DNA from: a bacterium 1xD42-67
Lineage (GTDB): Bacteria; Bacillota; Clostridia; Oscillospirales; Oscillospiraceae
NCBI GenBank assembly: GCA_003612335.1
Contig: RAYO01000014.1
Span: forward strand, 78,162-142,161
Direction of reading: 5' to 3'
DNA: 64,000 nt
Shown here: piece by piece, positions 25,827-34,397 of the stretch
Layout: every line of letters starts with the position of its first letter
Numbering within the stretch: the first letter of the stretch is position 1
The notes under the pieces: generated by a model
What the model saw: only the letters and a program-made list of their open reading frames with translations
The model's database searches: none
Told to the model about the DNA's origin: nothing
Made by a program: the position numbers and the translations under genes

Positions 25827-26504
25827 ATGCCCCGGATCTTGATCGTAGAAGACGACACCGATATCAACAACTCCACCGCCGGATATCTGCGCCGGCAGGG
25901 CTGCGAGTGCGTCCAGGCGTTTTCCGGAACCGAGGGCCGGCTGCTCTGGCAGGCGGGCGGGATCGATCTGCTGCTGGTGGACCTGATGCTCCCGGGCCTG
26001 TCCGGCAGCGAGCTGATCGGGGAGATCCGCAGGACCAGCCGGACGCCGGCGATCGTCCTGTCGGCCAAGACCGAGTTGGCTGACAAGGTGGAACTGCTGG
26101 GCCTGGGGGCGGACGACTATCTGACCAAGCCCTATCAGCTGGAGGAGCTGTGGGCCCGGATACTGGTCCAGCTCCGCCACGCCAGCACCGCCCCCACCGG
26201 AACGTCCCTGCGCTACCGGGACTGGGTGCTGGACCCGGAGGAGATGACCCTCACCGCCGCCGGACGGCTGGTCGATCTCACCGCCCACGAGTTCAAGATC
26301 GTGGAGCTGCTGGCAGGCCGGCCCAAGCGGGTCTTCACCAAGCAGCAGATCTACGAGGCGGTCTGGCAGGAGCGATATGCCGTGGAGGACAAGACCATCA
26401 CCGTCCACATCAGCAACATCCGGGCCAAGCTGCGGCCCAGCGGCACAGACAGCTACATCCAGACGGTGTGGGGGATTGGCTTCAAGCTGGCAGAAGAAGC
26501 GTGA
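25827..26504 (+). CDS. OmpR/PhoB-family response regulator
   Basis: A 225-residue regulator. The receiver domain (1-120) carries the acidic pair ED at 8-9, phospho-acceptor D52 (LLLVDLMLPG) and the lysine in LTKPY. The winged-helix domain (about 130-225) carries LTAHEFKIVELLA and VHISNIRAKL. ATG at 25827 has GGAGG upstream. It is the probable partner of the kinase at 28445-29320 and controls the ABC pair between them. The layout resembles peptide-antibiotic sensing and resistance modules of Firmicutes. A hairpin repeat directly follows its stop codon. Confidence 0.9.
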   Translation: MPRILIVEDDTDINNSTAGYLRRQGCECVQAFSGTEGRLLWQAGGIDLLLVDLMLPGLSGSELIGEIRRTSRTPAIVLSAKTELADKVELLGLGADDYLTKPYQLEELWARILVQLRHASTAPTGTSLRYRDWVLDPEEMTLTAAGRLVDLTAHEFKIVELLAGRPKRVFTKQQIYEAVWQERYAVEDKTITVHISNIRAKLRPSGTDSYIQTVWGIGFKLAEEA

Positions 26505-26509
26505 GTTTA

Positions 26510-26613
26510 GCCGCGCCGGCCCGGATGGACTGGAGCGAGGGCAAAAGCCAAAGCCCACGCAGTGGGACTGGATTTTGTCCGAGTCGGAGGGAAGCCGGGC
26601 CGGTAAGCGCGGC
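26510..26613. repeat. Palindromic intergenic element inside the regulator-ABC operon
   Basis: The outer arms GCCGCG-CCGGCCCGG (26510-26524) and CCGGGCCGG-TAA-GCGCGGC (26595-26613) enclose about 70 bases with internal pairing (CCCAC-GCAG-TGGG). It begins six bases after the regulator stop. The form suggests a dispersed REP-like or MITE-like unit; I see no second copy of this type in the window. Confidence 0.55.
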
Positions 26614-26660
26614 CAAAGCGAGCGTGACAATGTAAACTTTATACTTTCTTTACCTTTCCT

Positions 26661-26689
26661 TTGCGATGTTTGGGCACTCGTCTGTTAGA
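26661..26689 (+). promoter_or_regulatory. Possible promoter for the ABC-kinase genes
   Basis: TTGCGA at 26661-26666 and GTTAGA at 26684-26689 with 17 bases between. It is a weak -10. The position, after the repeat and before the ABC gene, suits autoregulated expression by the response regulator. Confidence 0.35.
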
Positions 26690-26721
26690 CTGAGCCTGCA
26701 AACAAAAAAGGAGGTTTTTCT

Positions 26722-27633
26722 ATGGCAGTGATACAGACCATGGGCCTGTCCAAGCGCTACAAGGACAGATGGGCTGTGGACCACCTGGACCTGCAGGTGG
26801 AGCAGGGGGACATCTACGGCTTCATCGGCCAGAATGGCGCGGGCAAGTCCACCACCCTGAAGCTTCTGTGCGGCCTGGCCCGGCCCACCCAGGGGGAGGC
26901 GCTGATCTTCGGCAAGCCGGTCCGGGACTCGGTGGCCCGCCGCCGGGTGGGGGCCCTCATCGAGCAGCCGGGACTCTACCCCGACCTGAGCGGCCGGGAG
27001 AACCTGCGGCTGTACGCCGCGATTCTGGGGCTGGACGACCCGGAACGGCAGGTGGAGGAGATCCTGCAGACCGTGGGCCTGGCCCCCAAAGAGAAAAAGC
27101 CGGTCAAACACTACTCCATGGGCATGAAGCAGCGGCTGGGGGTGGCCCTGGCCTTGCTGGGCAGGCCGGACCTGCTCCTGCTGGACGAGCCGATCAACGG
27201 CCTGGACCCGGAGGGCATCCGGGAGATGCGGGAACTGCTGCTGCGGCTGAACCAGGAGCGGGGACTGACCATCCTGGTCAGCTCTCACATCCTGGGGGAG
27301 CTGAGCAAGATCGCCACGCGATACGGCATCATCCAGGAGGGCCGGATGGTGGAGCAGATCGCCGCCGGGGAGCTTGCGCAGAAATGCACCGACTACCTGC
27401 ATCTGCGCACGGACCAGCCCCAGAAGGCGGCGGCCCTGCTGGAGCGGGAGCTCCATCTGAAGCGCTGGGAGATGCGGCCCGAGGGGGAGCTGCGCATCTA
27501 TGAAGCCGTGGACACCAGGGCCGTGGGGCAGGCCCTCGCCCAGGCCGGGATCGCCATCGAGGAGATGGGCCTGCACCGGCAGGACCTGGAGGGCTATTTT
27601 CTGGAGCGGATGGGAGGAAAGGATCATGTCTAA
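26722..27633 (+). CDS. ABC transporter ATP-binding protein, BcrA/lantibiotic-immunity type
   Basis: A 303-residue ATPase. Walker A is GQNGAGKST (36-44). The signature is YSMGMKQRL (about 133), and Walker B LLLLDEP with LVSSHIL follow. The C-terminal 90 residues are the extension typical of BcrA-like exporters. ATG at 26722 follows AAGGAGG. It overlaps the permease gene by 8 bases and forms with it an exporter, probably for an antimicrobial peptide or other membrane-active compound. The specific substrate is inferred from family and context only. Confidence 0.88.
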   Translation: MAVIQTMGLSKRYKDRWAVDHLDLQVEQGDIYGFIGQNGAGKSTTLKLLCGLARPTQGEALIFGKPVRDSVARRRVGALIEQPGLYPDLSGRENLRLYAAILGLDDPERQVEEILQTVGLAPKEKKPVKHYSMGMKQRLGVALALLGRPDLLLLDEPINGLDPEGIREMRELLLRLNQERGLTILVSSHILGELSKIATRYGIIQEGRMVEQIAAGELAQKCTDYLHLRTDQPQKAAALLERELHLKRWEMRPEGELRIYEAVDTRAVGQALAQAGIAIEEMGLHRQDLEGYFLERMGGKDHV

Positions 27634-28432
27634 TATGCTGTGTATGGATCTGCGGCGGCTGTTCCGGAGCCGCAGTTTTAAGGTCGTCCTGCTGGTGACT
27701 GCGGTGCTGATGCTGATGGTGTCTTTTATGGCCGCCATCGTGTCTGACCCGGAGATGCTGGATGAAATGGATTCCCGCGGCGCGGAGATCGAGGAGATCG
27801 ACCGCCAGATATCGGAGGAGATTCGTGATATGACCCAGCTGGAACTGGCCCACGAGACCCTGGGCGGCGGTTTTTTGCTGATCGTAGTCGGAATCGGGGT
27901 CACGCTCTTCGTCGATCATGACTTCTCCAGCGGCTTTGTCAAGAACATCTGCTGCGCTCAGCCCCGCCGGAGCGGCTATGTCCTGTCCAAGGTGCTGATT
28001 GCCGGAGTCTACAGCGGCATTATCACCCTCCTCGGTATTCTGCTGATCCTGCTGGCCCCCCGCCTGTTCGGGATGCACCCCGTCCCCAGTCCCGTCCCCG
28101 CGATTTTGCAGTATCTCTTCTGGATGTGGCTGCCCCACTGGGCCTTTGGCCTGATGGCTCTGGCTCTGGTCCTGCTGACCCGGAGCACCACCCTGGGGAT
28201 CATCCTGTCCCTGACGGCCGGCGGCGGACTGACCGCCGCTCTGCTGGGGACACTGAGCAGCCTGCTGCACTGGCCCCACCTGGAACGATATGTCCTCGCC
28301 GCTGTGGTGAAGAGCATCTATGTGCCTAAGGTCGGCATGACACAGGTGGGGATGGTCCTGGCCTGTACCGTCGCCTGGGCGGTCATTTACGGAGCTGGCA
28401 GTCTGCTGGCCATGGAGAAGCGGGACATTTAA
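27626..28432 (+). CDS. ABC-2 type permease of the same exporter
   Basis: A 268-residue membrane protein with about six hydrophobic segments: one at 18-38 (VVLLVTAVLMLMVSFMAAIV), then a coiled, acidic extracytoplasmic loop (EIEEIDRQISEEIRD), and four or five more to the end. The ending MEKRDI is usual for this class. ATG at 27626 lies within the end of the ATPase gene, with GGAGGAAAGG upstream, so translation is coupled. It forms the channel for the ATPase encoded upstream. Confidence 0.85.
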   Translation: MSNMLCMDLRRLFRSRSFKVVLLVTAVLMLMVSFMAAIVSDPEMLDEMDSRGAEIEEIDRQISEEIRDMTQLELAHETLGGGFLLIVVGIGVTLFVDHDFSSGFVKNICCAQPRRSGYVLSKVLIAGVYSGIITLLGILLILLAPRLFGMHPVPSPVPAILQYLFWMWLPHWAFGLMALALVLLTRSTTLGIILSLTAGGGLTAALLGTLSSLLHWPHLERYVLAAVVKSIYVPKVGMTQVGMVLACTVAWAVIYGAGSLLAMEKRDI

Positions 28433-28444
28433 GGAGGGATCTCT

Positions 28445-29320
28445 ATGCTGCCTGCCCTGATCTTGGCCCTTGCCGCCCTGGGGGGCGCGGTCCTGCGCCT
28501 GTGGGCCTACCGCGCCCAGATGCTGGAGATGGCCCGGACCCTGGAAGAAACTCCGACCGAGAGCGATCTGCGCCTGACGGTCCGGATGCCCGGCGCCCCG
28601 CCCCGGCGGCTGTGCCGGGCGGTGAACGCCCGGCTGGAGGAGGGGCGGCGGCTCCGCCTGGAAACGCAGAAAAGAGAGCGGGAGCTGAGATACACCATGG
28701 CCTGTATCTCCCACGACATCCGCACCCCTCTGGCCGGGGCCATGGGCTATCTGCAGCTGCTGGAGGGGGAACCGGACCGGCAGGCGGAATATCTTGGGAT
28801 CGTAGGGAAACGGCTGAAGGAGCTGGAGGAGCTGTTGGAGGAGCTGTTCCTTTATACCCGCTTACAGGGCGGCTCCCTTCCACTGGAGTGCGGGGAGATG
28901 GCGGCCCTGCCGCCCCTGTGGGACGCGCTGGCGGAGTTCTACCCCCAGCTGGAGGCCGCAGGAGCAAGACCGGAGCTGCGGTTCAGCCGGGAGGACTTGA
29001 AGGTACGGGCCGATCCGGAGGCCCTGGGCCGGGTGTACCGGAACCTGATCGCCAACGCCCTGCGCCACGGCGGCGGGGGGCTGACCGTCTCTGGCCGGGA
29101 CGGGGTGATCTGCTTTTCCAACGAGCTGCTCCCAGGCCCCAGGCCGGACCCGGAGCACCTGTTTGACCGCTTCTACCAGAGCAGCCCCTCCCGGGCAAAG
29201 GGCGGGGCCGGTCTGGGGCTGTCCATCGTTCGGGAGCTGATGGAGCGGATGGGCGGGCAGGTGTCCGCCCGGATCACAGGGGACAGGCTGGAGATCAGGT
29301 TATCCTTTTCGCACACCTAG
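28445..29320 (+). CDS. Sensor histidine kinase, short sensor type
   Basis: A 291-residue kinase with one N-terminal membrane segment (2-22) and almost no extracytoplasmic domain, as in kinases that sense through a partner ABC transporter. The phospho-acceptor is H90 (CISHDIRTP). The catalytic domain has N-box NLIANALRH, the DxF-like LFDRFYQS, and GGAGLGLSIV. It starts 12 bases after the permease, with AAGGAGG. It likely phosphorylates the regulator at 25827. Confidence 0.88.
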   Translation: MLPALILALAALGGAVLRLWAYRAQMLEMARTLEETPTESDLRLTVRMPGAPPRRLCRAVNARLEEGRRLRLETQKRERELRYTMACISHDIRTPLAGAMGYLQLLEGEPDRQAEYLGIVGKRLKELEELLEELFLYTRLQGGSLPLECGEMAALPPLWDALAEFYPQLEAAGARPELRFSREDLKVRADPEALGRVYRNLIANALRHGGGGLTVSGRDGVICFSNELLPGPRPDPEHLFDRFYQSSPSRAKGGAGLGLSIVRELMERMGGQVSARITGDRLEIRLSFSHT

Positions 29321-29330
29321 ACAAGGATAA

Positions 29331-29360
29331 GCGGGGCGGCCGTGGCCGCTCCGCTGGTCG
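29331..29360 (+). terminator. Hairpin after the kinase gene
   Basis: AGCGGGGCGGCC and GGCCGCTCCGCT form a strong stem with few following T. It is a likely end of the regulator-ABC-kinase transcript. Confidence 0.5.
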
Positions 29361-29465
29361 TTTCAAAGGGTCTGCATTTCGTGACATATTTTGGACATCC
29401 CGTTACAACGGACCTTGCCCGCCCGGTCCGCTTCTGCTACTCTGGTCGAAAGTGTGGTGGTGAAC

Positions 29466-30179
29466 ATGATAAGATTCGCGATCTGCGACGACGAGCCTCT
29501 GATGGCCCAGGAGCTTGCTGCCCGCCTCGCAGGCTATATGGAGGAGCGGCAGATCACGGCCTATTCGGTCAGCCGCTTTTCAGGCGGAGACGCCCTGCTG
29601 GAGAGGTCCGGCCGCTTTGATGTGATTTTTTTGGACATCCAGATGGACCCGCCCGACGGTATGGAGACGGCCCGGCTGCTCCGCCAGCGGGGGGACCGCA
29701 GCCTGCTGGTCTTTGTGACAGTCTTGAAGGAGCTGGTCTTTGACGCCTTCGAGGTGGAGGCCTGCGGCTATCTGGTCAAGCCCCTGGACCGCGCCGCTTT
29801 CCAGCGGACCATGGATCGGGTCCTGCGCTCCCTGGAGCGGAGGACCTCCGGGGACCTCCTGATCCAGCGGGGGGCCGGCTGTGAGGTGGTCCCCCTGGAC
29901 CGCATCGTGTACTGCGAAGTGCTGGGGCGAAAAATCTACCTCCATCAAAATGACGGGACCGTCCTCGACTACTACGACAGGCTGGAGGACCTGGAGCGGC
30001 GTGTAGACAGCCGCTTTTTCAAGTGCCACCGGAGTTATCTGGTCGATCTGGACTATGTGTGCGGGTGCCAGGACGGACAGGTCCTGCTGCCCCAGGGAGA
30101 GTCCATCCCGGTCTCCCGGCTGCGGGAGCGGGAGCTGATGCAGGCCCTTTTGCGCCGCATGAAAGAGAGGGGGATCTAA
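29466..30179 (+). CDS. LytTR-family response regulator, first of two
   Basis: A 237-residue AgrA/LytR-type regulator. The receiver domain carries CDDE at 7-10 and the phospho-acceptor D57 (FDVIFLDIQM). The LytTR DNA-binding domain (about 135-237) includes YCEVLGRKIYLHQNDG and SRFFKCHRSYLVDLDYV. ATG at 29466 is chosen from spacing to GGTGGTG; in-frame starts upstream exist. It is followed after one base by its kinase gene at 30181. Such pairs sense secreted peptides in many Firmicutes. Confidence 0.88.
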   Translation: MIRFAICDDEPLMAQELAARLAGYMEERQITAYSVSRFSGGDALLERSGRFDVIFLDIQMDPPDGMETARLLRQRGDRSLLVFVTVLKELVFDAFEVEACGYLVKPLDRAAFQRTMDRVLRSLERRTSGDLLIQRGAGCEVVPLDRIVYCEVLGRKIYLHQNDGTVLDYYDRLEDLERRVDSRFFKCHRSYLVDLDYVCGCQDGQVLLPQGESIPVSRLRERELMQALLRRMKERGI

Positions 30180-30180
30180 T

Positions 30181-31503
30181 ATGGATACCTTTGCCCTGCT
30201 TCTGGACATCCTCTGCCTCCTTGTGGGACATGGGGTGATGCACATGGTCTTTATCGGCCGTCTCACCGGAAAAAAACTGAAAAAACGGTGCTTTGCCGCC
30301 TACCTTCTCCTCCTGGCTGTCCTCCAGCTTGTCTCGGTCGGGCTTTCCCTCAGCGGGACACTCTCCGTTGCCGCAGGTGTGTTGGAGCTGTATGCTGTCA
30401 GCCGTTTTGGGATGGGAAATCGACCGTCCGTGTCCTGGCTGGCTGCCGTGCTGGCCTTCTACGTATCCCAGCTCTCCTTTGGCATCATCAACTCGGTGGA
30501 GGCGGCGTTCTTTCCCCGATTCGTCGGAAGTCCTCTGCTGTATCTGCTGCTTTTGGCGGCGCAGATCCTTTTCTTTGCGCTGTGTGCCGGCTGCTATCAT
30601 GCCGTGCTGAAGCTCCTGGCCTGGACGGAGGACAGCCAGACGCCCTATGCGGGCCTGCTGCTCTTTCCTGTGCTGTTCTTCTTTGCCGCAGAGCTGTATA
30701 TCCTCCAGACCGCCTACAGCTTTTTCGCCCCCATCGTCTCTCTGGAGGAGGTCGGAAGACACAGTACGCTGCTGCTCCTGCAGGTCATGGGGCTGGCGGC
30801 GCTGCTGTGTACCCTGTACGCATACCGTCATCTCTGCCAGGGCTTTCAGGCCCAGGCGGAGCTGCAGGTCCTGGCCCAGGCAGCCCAGGCGCAGAAGGTC
30901 TACATCGCCGAGGCCCAGGCGCGCTACAAACAGACCACCTCCTTCCGCCACGATGTGAAAAACCATCTGTCCGTGCTGGACGGCCTGCTCCGGGGCGGAA
31001 GGCTGGAGGAGGGCAGAGCCTACCTGAAAAAGCTGAGGGCTGTCTCGGAGTCCCTGTCCTTCCCCTACCAGACCGGCAATGCCATGGTGGATATCCTGTT
31101 GGGAGAAAAGCTGGGACTGGCAAGGGATATTTCGGCGGAGGTGTCCCTGGTCCTGCCCGAGCCCTGCGGGATCGACGATCTCGACCTGTGCGTGCTCTTT
31201 GCCAACGCCCTGGACAACGCCATCGCCGCCTGCCGCGAAAGCGCCGGGGACAAGTCCATCCGTATCATCGGGAAACAGCAGGGAGATCTCTATCTGCTGA
31301 CCTTTGAGAACACCTGCGCAGGCGGACCTCTGCCCCCGGCGGGGACCGGGCTCTCCAGCATCAAAGCGGTGGCGGAACGATATCACGGAGCAGTGCTGAC
31401 AGAAAAACGAGACCGCCAGTTTTATTTAAGCGTGCTGCTGAATGTTCTTCTTTCTCCGAGTCTCGATAAGCAGAGATCCCTTGCCGGTATCGAGCGGACG
31501 TAG
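30181..31503 (+). CDS. GHKL-domain sensor histidine kinase, AgrC-like, first of two
   Basis: A 440-residue kinase. About six hydrophobic segments span residues 1-215. A coiled linker (QAQAELQVLAQAAQAQ) follows. H257 in FRHDVKNHLSVLDG is the expected phospho-acceptor, and the ATP-binding domain includes LFANALDNAIAAC and GTGLSSIKAVAERY. The architecture matches AgrC/ComD-type peptide sensors. ATG at 30181 follows the regulator's stop by one base. No agrB/agrD-type genes are adjacent. Confidence 0.88.
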   Translation: MDTFALLLDILCLLVGHGVMHMVFIGRLTGKKLKKRCFAAYLLLLAVLQLVSVGLSLSGTLSVAAGVLELYAVSRFGMGNRPSVSWLAAVLAFYVSQLSFGIINSVEAAFFPRFVGSPLLYLLLLAAQILFFALCAGCYHAVLKLLAWTEDSQTPYAGLLLFPVLFFFAAELYILQTAYSFFAPIVSLEEVGRHSTLLLLQVMGLAALLCTLYAYRHLCQGFQAQAELQVLAQAAQAQKVYIAEAQARYKQTTSFRHDVKNHLSVLDGLLRGGRLEEGRAYLKKLRAVSESLSFPYQTGNAMVDILLGEKLGLARDISAEVSLVLPEPCGIDDLDLCVLFANALDNAIAACRESAGDKSIRIIGKQQGDLYLLTFENTCAGGPLPPAGTGLSSIKAVAERYHGAVLTEKRDRQFYLSVLLNVLLSPSLDKQRSLAGIERT

Positions 31504-31509
31504 TATAAT
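31481..31509 (+). promoter_or_regulatory. Promoter for the second LytTR pair
   Basis: TTGCCG at 31481-31486 and consensus TATAAT at 31504-31509 with a 17-base spacer. It overlaps the end of the first kinase gene and shows that the second pair can be expressed separately. Confidence 0.7.
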
Positions 31510-31540
31510 ACTCACAGGAAAGACGAAGGGGGACTGCTCT

Positions 31541-32260
31541 ATGGTGCGGATCGCCATCTGCGACGATGACAGCGCTGCTGTCCAGAACGACCAGCAGATC
31601 GCGGAGGACTGTTTGAAACGTTGCGGGAGCGCCGGTGAGATCGCCGCCTACACCCACAGCGACGATCTCCTCTACGACATCACTGAGGACGGATCTTTCT
31701 TCGACCTGCTCCTGCTGGACATCGAGATGCCCGGCAGCACCGGGATGGAGCTGGCCGGGAAGATCAGGCCCTTCCTCCCCAATGTGAAGATCATCTTTAT
31801 TACCTCCCACGTGGAGTATGCCATCGACGCCTTTGAGCTGTCCATCTTCCGCTATGTCCCCAAAAATGATATCGTCCGGCGGCTCCCCGGGGCGGTCTGC
31901 GACGCCATCCGGCTGATCGAGCTGGAGGAGGGGAGGTCCTATACCATCCGGACCAACAGCCGTCTGGAGAAGATCCCCTATAAGGAGATCCTTTTCATCG
32001 AACGGGACGGGAAAAACGCCAGCATCACCATCGTTGGTGGGACGGCCAAGGTGCGCAAGAGTTTGCAGCAGGTCTATGAGGAGCTGGCCGCAGAGGAATT
32101 CATCTTCATCGACCGGGGCTGCATCGTCAATATGATCCACGTCATGCAGGTCAAGGAGGGGACAGTCGTCCTGAAAAACGGCGCGGCCCTCCCCATCAGC
32201 CGCTCCCATCTGCAGGAGGTGAAGGCGCAGATCAACGCCTATTGGGGGGCGCACATATGA
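31541..32260 (+). CDS. LytTR-family response regulator, second of two
   Basis: A 239-residue regulator with CDDD at 7-10, phospho-acceptor D60 (DLLLLDIEMPG), and a LytTR domain from about 140 (ILFIERDGKNASITIVGG, then FIFIDRGCIVNMIHV). ATG at 31541 has AAGGGGGA upstream. Its TGA overlaps the next gene's ATG. It is related to, but clearly distinct from, the first LytTR regulator, so the tandem arose by old duplication or separate recruitment. The target may be the ABC trio at 34219-36105. Confidence 0.88.
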   Translation: MVRIAICDDDSAAVQNDQQIAEDCLKRCGSAGEIAAYTHSDDLLYDITEDGSFFDLLLLDIEMPGSTGMELAGKIRPFLPNVKIIFITSHVEYAIDAFELSIFRYVPKNDIVRRLPGAVCDAIRLIELEEGRSYTIRTNSRLEKIPYKEILFIERDGKNASITIVGGTAKVRKSLQQVYEELAAEEFIFIDRGCIVNMIHVMQVKEGTVVLKNGAALPISRSHLQEVKAQINAYWGAHI

Positions 32261-33561
32261 TGGACGCTTTCCTGCTGCTCTCCGGCGTATCGGCTGGAGC
32301 GGTGCGGGTCCTCACCGGCCTGATCCTCCTCCACCGGCTGCTGTCCGCAAAGAGGCCAGATGGCCGGAGCCTTGGGGCCGGGCTGGCCGGGGCGGCGGTC
32401 CTCACGGCCTCTCTGTCCCTGCTCCACGCGCCGGACTTTTACCGGATGGCCCTGGAGGCAGTGCTGATCGCGGTCTGTGCCCACTGGAGGCAGGGCGCCG
32501 AGCTGAGGATGGGCCTGTTCGTCAGCACCTTTTATGAGATCGGGCTCTCCTTCTGGTCGTTCCTCCTGTCGGCGGGGCTGGGCGTGCTGTTCCGCTCCCA
32601 GGACCTCCTCGACGCCAGGACACTGGCCGGACAGTCCCCGGTGTGGCTGCTCCACGGGCTGCTGGCAGGGCTGGCGGTCTGGCTCTCCAGAGGCCAGGAG
32701 ACAGACCGAAAGGCGGTGTTCCGCGCCGTCTCCGCTGTCACGCTGGCCGGATTCCTTGCGGTCATCACCCTGTCTGAGCAGACAGTCCTGGAGATTCCGG
32801 ACGATACCCTCTATATGTGGACCATCCTGGCCGTGGTCCTGATGATGTCGGTGCTGGTGTTCGATATCAACCGGCAGTATGAGGTGGAGAAGGAGCTGGC
32901 AAGGCTGAGGACGGAGCAGGCTGAGCTGCTGGAACGGGACTACACCACCATCGATCGGGCCTATCAGGTCAACGCCAAGCTCTTCCACGACTTCCACAAC
33001 CACATCGGGGTGCTGCGGCAGTTCCTCGCTCATGAAAAATATGGGGAGGCGATCCGCTATCTGGATGAGCTGCAGGCTCCGATCCAGGACATGACCGCCG
33101 CCGTCTGGACAGGGGACGAGACGGCGGACTATCTCATCAGCAGCAAGGCGGCTGCGGCGGAGTCCGGCGGGATCCGGTTCCAGGCCCAGGTGGAGTTCCC
33201 CCGGCGCACCAACATCCGCAGCGTGGACCTGTGCGCAATCTTGGGAAACCTGCTGGACAACGCCATCGAGGCAGCCCGGCAGGTACCGGACCCGGCGGGG
33301 CGGTCGGTAACTCTTACCATCCGGCGCATCCACCAGATGCTGGTCATCAAGGTGGAGAACAGCTTTGCCGCCGCCCCTGTCCGGGAGGACGGCTGTCTGA
33401 AGACCACCAAGACCGGGGGCGGTCTCCACGGCTGGGGCCTGAAAAGCGCCCAGACCGCCGCAGAAAAGTACGATGGCATGGTGCAGACCGGCATCTCCGG
33501 CGATGTCTTCCGGGCAGTGGCGACCCTGTCCTATCAGGGAGCGGGGAATCTGTGCGGGTAG
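32257..33561 (+). CDS. GHKL-domain sensor histidine kinase, second of two
   Basis: A 434-residue kinase. About five to six hydrophobic segments lie in residues 1-205, followed by a coiled linker (EVEKELARLRTEQAELLERD). H244 (LFHDFHNHIGVL) is the likely phospho-acceptor, and the GHKL ATPase domain includes LGNLLDNAIEAARQV and GWGLKSAQTAAEKYDG. The start ATG at 32257 overlaps the regulator stop (ATGA). It is the likely cognate kinase of that regulator; the signal is unknown. Confidence 0.87.
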   Translation: MMDAFLLLSGVSAGAVRVLTGLILLHRLLSAKRPDGRSLGAGLAGAAVLTASLSLLHAPDFYRMALEAVLIAVCAHWRQGAELRMGLFVSTFYEIGLSFWSFLLSAGLGVLFRSQDLLDARTLAGQSPVWLLHGLLAGLAVWLSRGQETDRKAVFRAVSAVTLAGFLAVITLSEQTVLEIPDDTLYMWTILAVVLMMSVLVFDINRQYEVEKELARLRTEQAELLERDYTTIDRAYQVNAKLFHDFHNHIGVLRQFLAHEKYGEAIRYLDELQAPIQDMTAAVWTGDETADYLISSKAAAAESGGIRFQAQVEFPRRTNIRSVDLCAILGNLLDNAIEAARQVPDPAGRSVTLTIRRIHQMLVIKVENSFAAAPVREDGCLKTTKTGGGLHGWGLKSAQTAAEKYDGMVQTGISGDVFRAVATLSYQGAGNLCG

Positions 33562-33651
33562 ATGCGATGCGCACTTATGTGCGATGGGGTCGTTCAGCGG
33601 CCGAGCTTGTGCTGTGATCGGAGCAATCGACGAAATGAAGGAGGAATCGAA

Positions 33652-34059
33652 ATGGGTGCATGGGATCATGGTGTGTTTGATGACGATACAGCTTATGATG
33701 CTCTGGATGACCTGAAAGCTTCACAAGAGATCATGACAGAGATGGAACGATATTTTGACGCTGTGATCGGAGCAGAGCATGTCGGTTATGACGAGGGGCA
33801 TTACGCACTGGTATCGGCCGCAGTTATGGATAGCGTACTCAATGGGACACGATATAGGTGCGATGATGAAGATCATTTCGAATGGATAAAAACATTGGAT
33901 TCATTTGACCTTGCTCCGCTCAGGCAGAAAGCGATAGCGGCGATCGATGCGGTCCTATCCGATAGATCTGAGCTAAAAGAGCTGTGGCAGGAAAACAAGG
34001 AACGATTCAGTGCATGGCAGGAAGATAAGATCTCCATGCGAGAAAGGCTTCGATCATAA
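33652..34059 (+). CDS. DUF4259 domain protein
   Basis: A 135-residue protein opening with MGAWDHGVFDDDTAYDALDD, the family pattern of DUF4259. A Tyr/Asp-rich middle and a charged helical end (ELKELWQENKERFSAWQED) follow. Members are often found near toxins or in accessory regions, but no activity is established. ATG at 33652 follows AAGGAGG by 7 bases. Its base composition is less GC-rich than the kinase genes upstream, suggesting separate acquisition. A terminator follows at 34083-34116. Confidence 0.82.
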   Translation: MGAWDHGVFDDDTAYDALDDLKASQEIMTEMERYFDAVIGAEHVGYDEGHYALVSAAVMDSVLNGTRYRCDDEDHFEWIKTLDSFDLAPLRQKAIAAIDAVLSDRSELKELWQENKERFSAWQEDKISMRERLRS

Positions 34060-34082
34060 GCGAAAGCAGATTCTGATCGACC

Positions 34083-34116
34083 GGGCGCTCATCCGCAGAG
34101 GGTGAGCGCCCTTTTT
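34083..34116 (+). terminator. Terminator after DUF4259 gene
   Basis: GGGCGCTCATCC pairs with GGGTGAGCGCCC across a 5-base loop, followed by five T. Confidence 0.88.
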
Positions 34117-34218
34117 GCGGTCAAAAACCAACTGTTTGCGGACATCTCCGCACAGCGCCTGTTTTTGTGCTATGATGCAGGTACATCAAGGAAGCACCGC
34201 TTCAAGGAGGAAACTATC

Positions 34219-34395
34219 ATGCGTCATGTCTATATCCGCGGTATCTTGGCTCTGATCTGGCTGGCGGCGGCGGCCGTCAGCGGCGTGTCCGGCGATCTGG
34301 AGTGGGCCGGGCTCTATGTCCTGATGGGGGCGGCTTTCGGGTATTCCGCCGGGGCCTCCTGGAAAAAGGGAAAGAATAACAAGGGGGGGCGATAA
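34219..34395 (+). CDS. Small two-helix membrane protein of an ABC operon
   Basis: A 58-residue protein with two hydrophobic segments (ILALIWLAAAAVSGVSG and WAGLYVLMGAAFGYSAGA) and a basic tail (KKGKNNKGGR). ATG at 34219 follows AAGGAGG. It precedes the ATPase gene by two bases, so it belongs to the same operon. I recognise no family. It could be a small accessory subunit or an immunity-like protein for the exporter. Confidence 0.75.
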   Translation: MRHVYIRGILALIWLAAAAVSGVSGDLEWAGLYVLMGAAFGYSAGASWKKGKNNKGGR

Positions 34396-34397
34396 CC

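Noticed and set aside
29321..34218. A hidden AgrD-like signal peptide gene near the LytTR systems
   Set aside because: Intergenic gaps are too short or lack a plausible start with a ribosome site and the cysteine-containing core.
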